The notes under the pieces were generated by a model. It did not search any database, was not told where the DNA came from, and was given only the letters and a program-made list of their open reading frames with translations. The position numbers and the translations under genes were made by a program. Source: Bacillota bacterium (GTDB lineage: Bacteria > Bacillota > Limnochordia > Darwinibacteriales > Darwinibacteriaceae). From it: a DNA stretch of 14,809 bases. Every line of letters begins with the position of its first letter. Position 1 is the first letter of the stretch. Positions 1-6,813 of this stretch are shown one piece after another. The DNA lies in the NCBI GenBank assembly GCA_012518325.1, contig JAAYSR010000007.1:1-14809 (forward strand), written 5' to 3'.

Positions 1-443
1 AGGGACTCCATCTTCCCAAGCATAACCTTGCCGTCATCAAACTCCACAGCATCTGTATGACCGGGCTCGGTCACGGAATAGACCTGCGTGCAGGCATCTG
101 TGAGTTCCGTGAAAACAGGGTGAATGTTCGGACGTCCCAGGGCACCCACGTAGGATACGTTCAGCCCGGCCTTGACCAGGGCATTTGCCATGATGGGCCC
201 ATTGCCCCCGAGCTTCATGGTCTTGGGCACAAACTCAATATTAGTGCTTAAGCCGGCGGCTTTAGAAATCCGCTCGCCGAACTGCTTCATATGAGTCATC
301 CTGGTGTAGGAATCAAAGGATTCCCTGCGATCAACAACCTCGACTATTTCATCGACAAATCCGTCAAATCCAACTGCCACGGAAAACCTGGCCGGATCAA
401 GGTCCTGCAAGCGCTGATATAGTTGTCTTAACTTCGTCTGCAT
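1..443 (-). CDS. PfkB-family carbohydrate kinase, N-terminal part (runs off window)
   Basis: The first 147 codons of a ribokinase/PfkB-fold sugar kinase; the rest lies beyond position 1. Family members transfer phosphate from ATP to a sugar or nucleoside in the cytoplasm. Visible features are the first beta strand with VGFDGFVDE (about residues 24-32) and the substrate-lid motif LGGNGPIMANAL followed by VSYVGALG (about residues 83-104), which is the GGNxxNxA-type sugar-binding signature. The catalytic C-terminal GAGD motif would be off the window, so the substrate cannot be named. The ATG at 443 is chosen because an AGGAGG sits upstream at good distance. It lies 83 bases downstream of the GNAT gene on the same strand and could be the last gene of that run or have its own promoter; I see no convincing one. 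Confidence 0.8.
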   Translation of the reverse strand, partial: MQTKLRQLYQRLQDLDPARFSVAVGFDGFVDEIVEVVDRRESFDSYTRMTHMKQFGERISKAAGLSTNIEFVPKTMKLGGNGPIMANALVKAGLNVSYVGALGRPNIHPVFTELTDACTQVYSVTEPGHTDAVEFDDGKVMLGKMES

Positions 444-526
444 TTCTATTGCTTAACCTCCTAGAACAAACTCTAATCACAATTCTAGATTTGCTTACAA
501 TTTCCTTCCGCAGCCCGCATGAGGAG

Positions 527-1063
527 CTAGCAAAGAAAGTCCGGCACATTGCACAGCCAAATCAGGTGATCGCTGCCAGCACCCCAATAGTCTTTCGCGA
601 CTATGCAGGGCGCGCCAAACTTCCGCTTCCACTTTTCCTGGGCTGCCTTCAGACCGCAGTCCAGACAAAACTGCTCAATTCCGCTCTTATGGAGCCGGTT
701 GGCCATGGCAGCAATCAGGGCGGACCCTACACCCTTGCCCTGCAGCTCAGGCAAGACATAGATGCTCCCCAGTTCGCCGACCTCTGCCAGCTCATTGTTG
801 GTGCATGACCGCACATCATCTCCGCAGGGGCCGAAAGAAATTGTCCCGACCACCTGTCCGTTCAGCTTAGCCACCAAAAAAACGGTCTCTGAATCGTCCT
901 CCACCGACTGGCGGATGAGCGACTGCTTGTAGGCAATCTCATCCAGAGCCTCTGCTTCGCTGATGCCCTCTTCCTCGAAGGCTTGGGCAATGGACTTGGC
1001 CAAGACAGTATAGGCGGATTCCAGATCCGCTCTCAAGGGTCTTTCAATCCTTAAGCCATGCAT
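527..1063 (-). CDS. GNAT family N-acetyltransferase
   Basis: A 178-residue GNAT-fold protein, which would transfer an acetyl group from acetyl-CoA to an amine on an unknown small molecule or protein. The central VFLVAKLNGQVVGTISFG strand pair and the acetyl-CoA pyrophosphate loop GSIYVLPELQGKGVGSALI (about residues 97-115) are clear, with the usual Q/R-x-x-G-x-G/A core as QGKGVG. The C-terminal part carries several cysteines and no recognised substrate motif. A GTG at 1066 precedes the ATG at 1063; the ATG has the better spacing to AGGTGAG. It starts 13 bases after the stop of the upstream acetyltransferase gene, so the two are almost certainly co-transcribed. Family assignment is firm, substrate unknown. 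Confidence 0.85.
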   Translation of the reverse strand: MHGLRIERPLRADLESAYTVLAKSIAQAFEEEGISEAEALDEIAYKQSLIRQSVEDDSETVFLVAKLNGQVVGTISFGPCGDDVRSCTNNELAEVGELGSIYVLPELQGKGVGSALIAAMANRLHKSGIEQFCLDCGLKAAQEKWKRKFGAPCIVAKDYWGAGSDHLIWLCNVPDFLC

Positions 1064-1076
1064 CACTTCTCACCTG

Positions 1077-1613
1077 CTAATCAATTTCGATCCCCATATA
1101 TATGCAGTCGTAGAACGTTCCGTCCAGGTAAAACTGCCTTGTAGTTGTCCCTTCACAGACAAAGCCCAGCTTTTCGTAGAGGCTGATGGCGCCTGTATTA
1201 TCGCTGTGCACCCTCAAGTTAACCTTGCGGACAACCCTGGACTGTTTCGCCCACTCGAGGCAGTACCTAATCAGTTCAGTCCCTATCCCAAGGCGCCAAT
1301 AATCCTTCAGAACTGTAATTCCAAGTTCTCCGACATGCCTGGTGCGGGGTCTGGCTCCTCCCATGAACGTGAGCTGACCGACCAGTCTGCCCTCGAGAAA
1401 AGCATGGATCATCAGCTTATTATCAGACTCTATAACGCTTTCGATAAACTGCGCTTCCTGTTCGGCAGTGATGCCAAATTCTCCGGGACCGAATGTCAGA
1501 TAATCTGTCTCTGCACTGATTTGTTCGATGAAGGCAACAATATCTGGGGCATCTTCCGGTTTTGCTCTTCGGATAGTCAGTTCTTCACCGTTGTGCAGCC
1601 TAAACTGCTTCAT
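1077..1613 (-). CDS. GNAT family N-acetyltransferase, RimI/RimJ-like
   Basis: A 178-residue acetyltransferase with a full GNAT domain. Residues near the N-terminus read LTIRRAKPEDAPDIVAFI, a typical opening of this family. The acetyl-CoA site is ELGITVLKDYWRLGIGTELIRYCLEWA, with the R-L-G-I-G loop; the C-terminal LRVHSDNTGAISLYEKLGFVCEG is the classic GNAT end seen in ribosomal-protein, spermidine and antibiotic acetyltransferases. The open frame extends far upstream, but that part overlaps the PPOX gene. The ATG at 1613 is preferred because AAGGGG lies nine bases before it; an ATG at 1622 directly abuts that site. It starts 13 bases after the PPOX stop codon. Substrate cannot be told. Confidence 0.85.
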   Translation of the reverse strand: MKQFRLHNGEELTIRRAKPEDAPDIVAFIEQISAETDYLTFGPGEFGITAEQEAQFIESVIESDNKLMIHAFLEGRLVGQLTFMGGARPRTRHVGELGITVLKDYWRLGIGTELIRYCLEWAKQSRVVRKVNLRVHSDNTGAISLYEKLGFVCEGTTTRQFYLDGTFYDCIYMGIEID

Positions 1614-1626
1614 AGCTTCCATCCCC

Positions 1627-1899
1627 TTACTGCAGAAGTTCAATAGTGCCTGCCAGGAGGAGGCCCTCAAAGGTGACTTCATCCACAAAGTAGACAGAGG
1701 CCCTGTTGTCTTTGCTAAAAAGACTTGTCCTCTTGGATGATGTGTTCGTACTGAACCATACTTCTTTAAGCCCATTGTTCTTGGCGTTGAACATTGCTTT
1801 TATGACGGGACAGCCGTCTGCGTCAATTGAGCCAAGAAAAGCTATTTTGCTTCGGTTCATGAGTTCGGCGCCCTTGCCTCTAGCCAGCTCTTCATCCAC
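1627..1899 (-). CDS. PPOX-type flavin-binding split-barrel protein, C-terminally truncated
   Basis: A 90-residue reading frame matching the first two thirds of the pyridoxamine 5'-phosphate oxidase-like (general stress protein 26) family. Members bind FMN or a related cofactor and are usually about 135-150 residues long. The segments ELMNRSKIAFLGSIDADG, STNTSSKRTSLF and VYFVDEVTFEGLLLAGTIELL line up with the family from its normal start. The frame then stops at TAA where homologues continue with a C-terminal tail of about 45 residues. That tail is not found in the next bases, which already carry the ribosome site of the next gene, so it has been deleted rather than cut by a point mutation. 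The start is GTG at 1899, directly after an in-frame TGA; GGAGG lies upstream. Function may be lost. Confidence 0.7.
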   Translation of the reverse strand: MDEELARGKGAELMNRSKIAFLGSIDADGCPVIKAMFNAKNNGLKEVWFSTNTSSKRTSLFSKDNRASVYFVDEVTFEGLLLAGTIELLQ

Positions 1900-1932
1900 T
1901 TGTCATTCCGCCTCCTTGGAAAACCCATGTTT

Positions 1933-1961
1933 TTGACACCGTCAAAGCACAGTGCTATACT
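1933..1961 (+). promoter_or_regulatory. Sigma-A promoter of the deaminase gene, with palindrome over the -35 box
   Basis: TTGACA at 1933-1938 and TATACT at 1956-1961 with a 17-base spacer form a near-consensus vegetative promoter. Transcription should begin near 1968, about 32 bases before the deaminase ATG. The -35 box is embedded in a perfect inverted repeat TTTGAC-ACC-GTCAAA (1932-1946), which could be an operator. The -10 lies over an upstream GTG at 1952, which rules out that longer start for the gene. Confidence 0.75.
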
Positions 1962-1999
1962 TAGCGAACCATCACTCAGTTAGAGTACAAACAGAGAGG

Positions 2000-2485
2000 A
2001 TGACAACTGTGATCACCGAAACGGATTTGAAGCATCTCAAGCGCTGCGTTGAGCTGGCCAGAACGGCGTTAGAGTTAGGTGATGAACCATTCGGTTCTGT
2101 CCTGGTATCCAGATCAGGCCAAGTTCTCTTTGAAGATCACAATCATACTGCCACAGGCGACCACACCCAGCACCCCGAGTTCGCCATCGCGCGCTGGGCC
2201 GCGCAGAACATGACGCCTGCGGAAAGGCTGCAAGCCACTGTCTACACTTCAGGGGAGCACTGCCCCATGTGTGCAGCCGCCCACGGCTGGGCAGGCTTAG
2301 GCCGTATCGTCTATGCCAGTTCATCCGCGCAGTTGGCAGAATGGCTCAGCGAAATGGGCGTCGGCCCTGCCCGGGTCCGCAATCTACCTATTCACGAAGT
2401 AATTCGGGACACCGCAGTAGATGGGCCGGTTCCCGAATTAGCCGAAGAAATCCGCGCATTGCATCGCAAGTATCAGCTTGGATAA
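2000..2485 (+). CDS. Zinc-dependent nucleoside deaminase (CMP/dCMP deaminase fold)
   Basis: A 161-residue cytidine-deaminase-fold protein expected to hydrolytically deaminate a purine or pyrimidine base, nucleoside or related compound. The zinc site is plain: H58-P-E60 (ligand and catalytic glutamate) and C88-P-M-C91 in a SGEHCPMCAAA context. This differs from the usual HAE and PCxxC wording and marks a subgroup separate from TadA and guanine deaminase. The C-terminal PVPELAEEIRALHRKY is also typical of that subgroup. ATG at 2000 is directly preceded by AGAGAGG; a GTG at 2009 has better spacing and is an alternative start. The promoter at 1933-1961 excludes starts further upstream. It converges on the VOC gene with only three bases between stop codons. 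True substrate unknown. Confidence 0.85.
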   Translation: MTTVITETDLKHLKRCVELARTALELGDEPFGSVLVSRSGQVLFEDHNHTATGDHTQHPEFAIARWAAQNMTPAERLQATVYTSGEHCPMCAAAHGWAGLGRIVYASSSAQLAEWLSEMGVGPARVRNLPIHEVIRDTAVDGPVPELAEEIRALHRKYQLG

Positions 2486-2488
2486 CAT

Positions 2489-2896
2489 TCAGTTTTCTGC
2501 TGTCTTTTCGAAGAGGCAGAATGGATGGCCGGCAGGATCAATCATAACCGTCCAATGGGAGGAGAACTGCTCCGGCGCCACCTTGGCCCCGCACTCGACT
2601 GCATGCTGGATCGCCTTTTCCAGGTCTGACACCGCGAAATCCAGATGAATGCTTTTCTGCTGCCTGTCAGGGCGATCCGGCCAGACCGGCGGTCTATAGT
2701 TCTCGTCTTGTTGAAAAAGAAGAAACGGCGTTTCTAATTTTCTGCCCACCGAGATCCATTCAGGATTATCGGTGTATTTCTCCCAGCCTAGCAAAGCAGC
2801 GTAAAAGTCAGCTAAAGCATTGGCGTCTTTACAGTCAATTACTATCGAGTACAACCTAAACTCGCCCAAAATCCGCCACCCTCTCAGAAGTCTCAC
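2489..2896 (-). CDS. VOC family protein (glyoxalase/bleomycin-resistance fold)
   Basis: A protein of up to 135 residues with the paired beta-alpha-beta-beta-beta modules of the vicinal oxygen chelate fold. Recognisable pieces are SIVIDCKDANALADFYAALLGW at the N-terminus, the second-module opening SIHLDFAVSDLEKAIQHAVECGA, and the terminal MIDPAGHPFCLFE. Such proteins act as metal-dependent lyases, isomerases or dioxygenases or as drug-binding proteins; nothing here fixes which. The listed start is GTG at 2896, with AAGGG seven bases upstream; TTG at 2869, nine bases after AGGG, would give 126 residues and is nearly as good. It lies 64 bases downstream of the secreted-protein gene with no terminator seen between, so co-transcription is plausible. 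Confidence 0.8.
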   Translation of the reverse strand: MRLLRGWRILGEFRLYSIVIDCKDANALADFYAALLGWEKYTDNPEWISVGRKLETPFLLFQQDENYRPPVWPDRPDRQQKSIHLDFAVSDLEKAIQHAVECGAKVAPEQFSSHWTVMIDPAGHPFCLFEKTAEN

Positions 2897-2960
2897 TGTC
2901 CGACCCTTGCTTAATTCGAGCCTCCCCTGGAATATCCCTCCAAGTCCTCCGGACAGAATC

Positions 2961-3782
2961 TCACTTCACCAAAAAGATCACCGCGTAGCGGGCAAAGAAG
3001 TCGTACTGGACCATGGCCTCCAGAATGCGGAGCGTGTCTTCTTCGCTGACAATCACTCCAGTCCTGGCAGCATCGGCCACCCCGACGGCCTGAACCACCA
3101 GCGGAGCCACATAGGGGTACTCGGAATCTATCGTGATGCGGCCCAGAAGCTCCGAAGTGAGTTCTGTGCCGTAACCGACTACGCCCCGATCCTGAACCAG
3201 GTCCTGCCCTGCCAGAACACCTCCGTAGAGGAGCTGCCCTGACTCACTGTAGATTCGTGGGCTCATCCCTCGCCTGACATCCAGATGGCGGGCATCTACA
3301 ACCAGTCCGGTGTAAAAGGTGCCTTGTGTCGCCAGCTTTTCGCTCCAGTACTGTTCTGAACTCTCCATCGAGGTATAGATGCGCTCAACTTTGAGATCGC
3401 GCCAGTAGAAACGTCCTGCCTTGTCAGAGGTGAGCAACAGTTCAAAACGCCCATGTCCGGCCTGGGTTGTCACTTCCGGTATGTACAGAATCTGCCACGA
3501 CCCGCTGCTGCCAAGTTCGTGCCTGGATATATGATGCTGGATCACTTCATCATTATTGCGGATCTGGCATAGAGTCATAGTAACGGTGGCATCTTCCAAG
3601 TCAGTGCGCAACGCCAGGCTGACAGAATAGCTCTTGCCCGGATCCAGGGGCAGATCAAAGCGGAACTCCTGCCCTGCCCCGAGCATCAGCAGTGTGCCCG
3701 TGGCCAAAACATTGCCGGAAACAGCGAACAATAGAATGAGAAGTATTGAGTATACAATAATAGGTTTGAACTTTGTCTGCAT
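2961..3782 (-). CDS. Secreted protein with LPP20-like C-terminal domain, function unknown
   Basis: A 273-residue exported protein. Residues 1-28 form a Sec signal peptide: a short basic start, a long aliphatic core (PIIVYSILLILLFAVSG) and a likely cleavage after NVLA. No lipobox is seen. Residues about 30-135 look like an all-beta, jelly-roll-like module (GKSYSVSLALRT, GRFELLLTSDKAGRFYWRDLKVER). From about residue 155 the pattern TGLVVDARHL, MSPRIYSESGQLLYGG, GVVGYGTELT, PLVVQAVGV, VIVSEEDTLRIL and a final hydrophobic strand resembles the LPP20-like/FlgT-related domain of secreted proteins of unknown role; that match is from memory of the family. ATG at 3782 follows GGAGGTTCC; a TTG directly before it is less likely. 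It is divergent from the M23 lipoprotein, which suggests an envelope role. Confidence 0.75.
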   Translation of the reverse strand: MQTKFKPIIVYSILLILLFAVSGNVLATGTLLMLGAGQEFRFDLPLDPGKSYSVSLALRTDLEDATVTMTLCQIRNNDEVIQHHISRHELGSSGSWQILYIPEVTTQAGHGRFELLLTSDKAGRFYWRDLKVERIYTSMESSEQYWSEKLATQGTFYTGLVVDARHLDVRRGMSPRIYSESGQLLYGGVLAGQDLVQDRGVVGYGTELTSELLGRITIDSEYPYVAPLVVQAVGVADAARTGVIVSEEDTLRILEAMVQYDFFARYAVIFLVK

Positions 3783-3872
3783 CAAGGAACCTCCATCTGG
3801 GGCGAATTACCATTCGTGCCTCTTTCCCCCTGATTCGTTACAATAAACTTACCATAAAAGGGGGAGTTTTTC

Positions 3873-4502
3873 TTGAGTAGAAAATATTGGGTAATAATTG
3901 TTCTTGTTCTTCTTACCCTGCCTATTACAGGATGTTCGCCCATAACAGACCAAGGTGGGGGTGGGCCCTGGAAACCCAAACCGCTCTGGTTAACAGACGG
4001 CTTCGACTTTCCAGTGGGCAATCCCGACGGCAAAGGCTGGGCAGTTACCGGTTACGCTTTCCTGAGCTGGAGCTCGTACAGCAACTCCTACCACCCAGGC
4101 GAGGACTGGAACATTCCCGGAGCCGGCAACGGCGATCATGGTGAGCCTGTCTATGCTGTCGCCAACGGAGAAGTGGTTTTCTCAGGCTGGAACAGCGCTC
4201 TGGGTCATGTCATCCTGATCAAACACGCCATTTCTTCTGAAGACTTCGTGTGGTCACAATACGCTCACCTCGATGAGCGCTGGGTCTCCAAGGGAGAGCT
4301 GGTAACGCGGCGCCAGCCTATCGGCACTGTGGGCAGGGGACCTAACAACCGCTTTGCTGCCCATTTGCACTTTGAAATGCGCAAAGAGGAGCTTCCCGCC
4401 AATGCCTGGCCGAGGACCAACGGCGTAGCCTGGGAACGCTCCAGGGTGACAGATTATTGGCTCGACCCTACCGCGTTTATAAATCAGAACAGACCGCACT
4501 AG
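3873..4502 (+). CDS. M23-family metallopeptidase, lipoprotein
   Basis: A 209-residue LytM/M23 zinc endopeptidase, expected to cut peptide cross-links of peptidoglycan outside the cell. The N-terminus is a lipoprotein signal: basic MSRKYW, a hydrophobic stretch, then the lipobox L-P-I-T-G-C with the lipidated Cys at 21. The zinc site reads H74-x-G-x-D78 (HPGEDW) and H164-L-H166, with Y130-A-H132-L between, so the full M23 ligand and catalytic set is present. The start is a TTG at 3873, because no in-frame ATG or GTG precedes the signal peptide and a GGGGGAG lies just upstream. murB follows 45 bases after the stop, giving a two-gene cell-wall unit, possibly co-transcribed. The specific bond cut is unknown. 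Confidence 0.9.
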   Translation: MSRKYWVIIVLVLLTLPITGCSPITDQGGGGPWKPKPLWLTDGFDFPVGNPDGKGWAVTGYAFLSWSSYSNSYHPGEDWNIPGAGNGDHGEPVYAVANGEVVFSGWNSALGHVILIKHAISSEDFVWSQYAHLDERWVSKGELVTRRQPIGTVGRGPNNRFAAHLHFEMRKEELPANAWPRTNGVAWERSRVTDYWLDPTAFINQNRPH

Positions 4503-4547
4503 GGTTTTGTGCTAAAATATAGTTAGCAAGAATGAGGAGGCGCTGCG

Positions 4548-5414
4548 ATGTTCATTAAAAACTACCCGCTTTCTAAGGTCACATCCCTCGGGGTGGGCGG
4601 CCCAGCCGACCTCTTCATAAAACCTGCATCAGCCGAGGAAGTTGCCAAGACTCAGCGCTATGCGGCAGAACATAACCTGCCCCTGACCGTCATCGGTTAC
4701 GGCACCAACCTCCTGATTCGTGACGGGGGCGTACGGGGCATCGTGATGCAAATTGCTGAACCTCTAGCCTGCGCCAGGGTGGAAGGCACTGTCCTTTCTG
4801 CCCAGGCAGGATGCCTCATGGGTTCGTTGAGCAAACTTGCCCTCCGCCATGGGCTCAGCGGCCTGGAGTTCGCGGTTGGCATACCGGGCGGTGTGGGCGG
4901 GGCAGCCTTTATGAATGCCGGCGCCTATGGCGGCGAAATCGGCCCCCTGATCAAAAGTGTCCAGTTTGTCCAGAATGGGAAAATCGGCAGCTGGTGCCGG
5001 GACGAGTTTTATTATTCCTATCGTTCCAGCCGCCTCCAGGAAGAGAAAGACAAAGCGGTAGTGACCGCGGTGGAACTGGAACTCACCCCTGGAAAACACA
5101 GCGACATTGGTCAAAAGATGCATCACTTCCAAAGCCAAAGGCGGAGCAAGCAGCCTCTGGAATACCCCAGCGCAGGCAGTACATTCAAGCGGCCGCCAGG
5201 GCGCTATGTAGGCCCCCTCATCGAGCAGGCCGGCCTAAAGGGGCTGCGCATCGGCGGAGCCGAGGTTTCCACTAAGCATGCAGGATTCATTATCAAAACA
5301 GGTGAGGCTAAGGCCCGGGACTTTCTCGACTTGATAGCCAAAATCCAGGAGACAATACTGGCAGAGTTCGAGGTCAGCCTGGAGCCGGAAATCCGTATTT
5401 TCGGAGAAGATTAA
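4548..5414 (+). CDS. murB: UDP-N-acetylmuramate dehydrogenase (UDP-N-acetylenolpyruvoylglucosamine reductase)
   Basis: A 288-residue FAD enzyme that reduces UDP-GlcNAc-enolpyruvate with NADPH to UDP-MurNAc, the second committed step of peptidoglycan precursor synthesis in the cytoplasm. The FAD-binding region shows VGGPADLF (16-23), GYGTNLLIRDGG (50-61) and GIPGGVGGAAFMNAGAYGG (111-129). The catalytic residues expected from the family are present: R159 in YSYRSS, S211 in SAGSTFKRP, and the C-terminal glutamate in LEPEIRIFG. The missing Y-loop and the compact length make it the type II form common in Gram-positives. ATG at 4548 follows AGGAGG seven bases upstream. It appears as a single copy beside an M23 peptidase and ends in an intrinsic terminator that starts at its own stop codon. 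Confidence 0.97.
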   Translation: MFIKNYPLSKVTSLGVGGPADLFIKPASAEEVAKTQRYAAEHNLPLTVIGYGTNLLIRDGGVRGIVMQIAEPLACARVEGTVLSAQAGCLMGSLSKLALRHGLSGLEFAVGIPGGVGGAAFMNAGAYGGEIGPLIKSVQFVQNGKIGSWCRDEFYYSYRSSRLQEEKDKAVVTAVELELTPGKHSDIGQKMHHFQSQRRSKQPLEYPSAGSTFKRPPGRYVGPLIEQAGLKGLRIGGAEVSTKHAGFIIKTGEAKARDFLDLIAKIQETILAEFEVSLEPEIRIFGED

Positions 5415-5440
5415 GGCCCTAAACTAGGGCCTCAGTTTTT
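5414..5440 (+). terminator. Intrinsic terminator of murB
   Basis: Stem AGGCCCT (5414-5420), loop AAACT and AGGGCCT (5426-5432) form seven perfect pairs, followed by CAGTTTTT. The stem begins on the last base of the murB stop codon and overlaps the final codons of the convergent transporter gene, whose TAG lies in the loop and arm. On the minus strand the hairpin lacks a good T-run, so termination in that direction is less sure. Confidence 0.8.
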
Positions 5441-6419
5441 CCAGGTTCTCCTTGACCTCCCTGTAAGTGCCGGGACTCAGGTCTGCTTTTTCCAAGAGCT
5501 TCAGCACCTCGTCAATCCTGGCAGTGTTAAATACCTGTCCCTTCCTTACATAGGGCTTGCGGATTTGAAAACGTGTCCGGGGCGGTTTTTCCTCACTGCC
5601 GCCGCGGTAGAGCTCTTCTTTGATTAACTGCTTGCAGTACCCCACTGGGCAGTTTTGATTGCGGCAAGTCTCTTCATGCAGGCAGAGCTCGTTTAAGGCC
5701 CGATCTAAAGCATTTAGCTGCCTGGCAGCTGTTGCAAAGGTCCCGGTTTGCTCAAGGGCAAGCTTCCTTGCCTTGAAGAGGGGCACCGCCAGGTACATAA
5801 TCGCTCCCAGCAGCACCGCAGAAAACAGGGCAGCATTGGGAAGGGTCAAAAGTTCAGGAGGGACGGTCTGGACCAAATGGAAGAGGCCGAATCCTATAAA
5901 CACAGCACTGGAGATTAGTTTAAGAGCGAATTCCGGTATACGCTCACCGAGTTTGCTGCCAACTACGATGGCCGCCAGGCTGGTCAGCACCATCCCCAGC
6001 ACTGTCCCGGCGAGTACCGCCCAGGGAAACTGGGCGTTTGAGGCCAGGGCGATAGCCGTGAGCTGTGTCTTGTCCCCTAATTCGCCAAGGAAAAACGCCA
6101 GAGCAACGACTAAGACAGGGCTGGTAAACATTCTGTGGTTATGGTGTTCATCCTCATCGCCGCTGCGCAAATTCCACAAGCCAAAGGCCAGAAACAACAG
6201 AGCTGAGCTGAGGCGTACAGCGGACAACGGGATGACATGGGCCAAATAGGCCCCGATGATAACGGCGACGCCGTGATTGAGAAGCGATCCGAGGGCTACC
6301 CCTGTTAACACTTGCGCTACTGAGAAATGGAGCGCAAAAGTCATGGCCAGAATCTGGGTCTTGTCGCCCAGTTCAGCGAGGAAAATTAGAGCTGCGGCCC
6401 TTCCTATTTCACTTAGCAT
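5424..6419 (-). CDS. GDT1/TMEM165 (UPF0016) family cation exporter with Cys4 C-terminal extension
   Basis: A 331-residue membrane protein of the UPF0016 family, whose studied bacterial and eukaryotic members move Mn2+ and/or Ca2+ out of the cytoplasm. Both signature helices are present: E16-LGDKTQ22 and E113-LGDKTQ119, in two inverted three-helix halves joined by a short His/Asp-rich loop (SGDEDEHHNH, about 87-96). Bacterial members are usually about 190-230 residues. Here an extra helix (about 195-215) is followed by a soluble tail of roughly 110 residues with four cysteines C246-x5-C252-x4-C257-x4-C262, then a charged helical end. ATG at 6419 follows AAGGGA. It is divergent from the small protein and cutC row. 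Export role is established for the family; the ion here is inferred. Confidence 0.88.
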   Translation of the reverse strand: MLSEIGRAAALIFLAELGDKTQILAMTFALHFSVAQVLTGVALGSLLNHGVAVIIGAYLAHVIPLSAVRLSSALLFLAFGLWNLRSGDEDEHHNHRMFTSPVLVVALAFFLGELGDKTQLTAIALASNAQFPWAVLAGTVLGMVLTSLAAIVVGSKLGERIPEFALKLISSAVFIGFGLFHLVQTVPPELLTLPNAALFSAVLLGAIMYLAVPLFKARKLALEQTGTFATAARQLNALDRALNELCLHEETCRNQNCPVGYCKQLIKEELYRGGSEEKPPRTRFQIRKPYVRKGQVFNTARIDEVLKLLEKADLSPGTYREVKENLEKLRP

Positions 6420-6535
6420 TTCGTTCGTCCCTTCTATGGCATCATCAGATGAAGAATTCTTGTCAGAAACATTATGCCGCGGCAGGAATTCGAATCTGCA
6501 CAGGGTATAAAGTACTGTGAGGGGAGGTAATGAGA

Positions 6536-6745
6536 ATGAGCACCATGTTTAAGTCCGGTGACTTTTTTGTACGGCTTCGCTTTCAGGGCGAACGCCCCAA
6601 ACTGACAGTGTGGAACCAAAACGGCACAAAAATAATCAGTGAGTTTATTAGTAGTACCACGCCAAATTTCTGGGCCCAGATCGGCAAACTGACATCACAG
6701 GACGTGGTTGATCAGGTTCAATCCCTGCTTCAAGACGAAAAATAA
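6536..6745 (+). CDS. Small conserved-looking protein, 69 residues, function unknown
   Basis: A short protein without signal peptide, membrane helix or cysteine. It begins with a beta-rich half (GDFFVRLRFQGERPKLTVWNQNGTKII) and ends in an amphipathic helix (SQDVVDQVQSLLQD). I do not recognise the family. The ribosome site GGGGAGG at 6521-6527 is eight bases from the ATG at 6536, which is preferred to the in-frame ATG at 6530 only two bases away. The strong ribosome site, sensible codon use and an independent hairpin after the stop support a real gene. It is divergent from the UPF0016 exporter and lies 68 bases upstream of cutC. Confidence 0.65.
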   Translation: MSTMFKSGDFFVRLRFQGERPKLTVWNQNGTKIISEFISSTTPNFWAQIGKLTSQDVVDQVQSLLQDEK

Positions 6746-6762
6746 ACAGCTGCTTCAATAAA

Positions 6763-6793
6763 CAGCCTTGCCAAATGCGGTGAGGCTGGTTTT
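6763..6793 (+). terminator. Hairpin between the small gene and cutC, probable weak terminator
   Basis: CAGCCT-TGCC (6763-6772) pairs with GGTG-AGGCTG (6779-6788), giving ten continuous pairs including two G-T wobbles, with a six-base loop, then GTTTT. The T-run is short, so it may attenuate rather than end transcription into cutC. The cutC ribosome site begins a few bases later. Confidence 0.5.
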
Positions 6794-6813
6794 GCATGCA
6801 AAGGAGGATCCCC

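Noticed and set aside
449..808. A 119-codon plus-strand frame
   Set aside because: Antisense to the GNAT gene at 527-1063, whose acetyl-CoA motif is clear. The frame has no ribosome site and no recognisable fold.
1077..1775. A 232-codon version of the second GNAT protein
   Set aside because: The extra N-terminal part is the PPOX gene read in another frame, and a good ribosome site precedes the ATG at 1613.
1952..2485. A longer deaminase starting at GTG 1952
   Set aside because: That start lies upstream of the -10 box at 1956-1961, so it would not be transcribed from the evident promoter; family members begin near the ATG at 2000.
4511..4527. Short inverted repeat GCTAA/TTAGC between the M23 gene and murB as a terminator
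   Set aside because: Only five pairs, A/T-rich and with no T-run after it; it may simply overlap a weak promoter.
6420..6535. Possible second Mn2+ riboswitch upstream of the UPF0016 exporter, a gene type often controlled by one
   Set aside because: The minus strand here lacks the GGAGTA core, the paired arms and any terminator.
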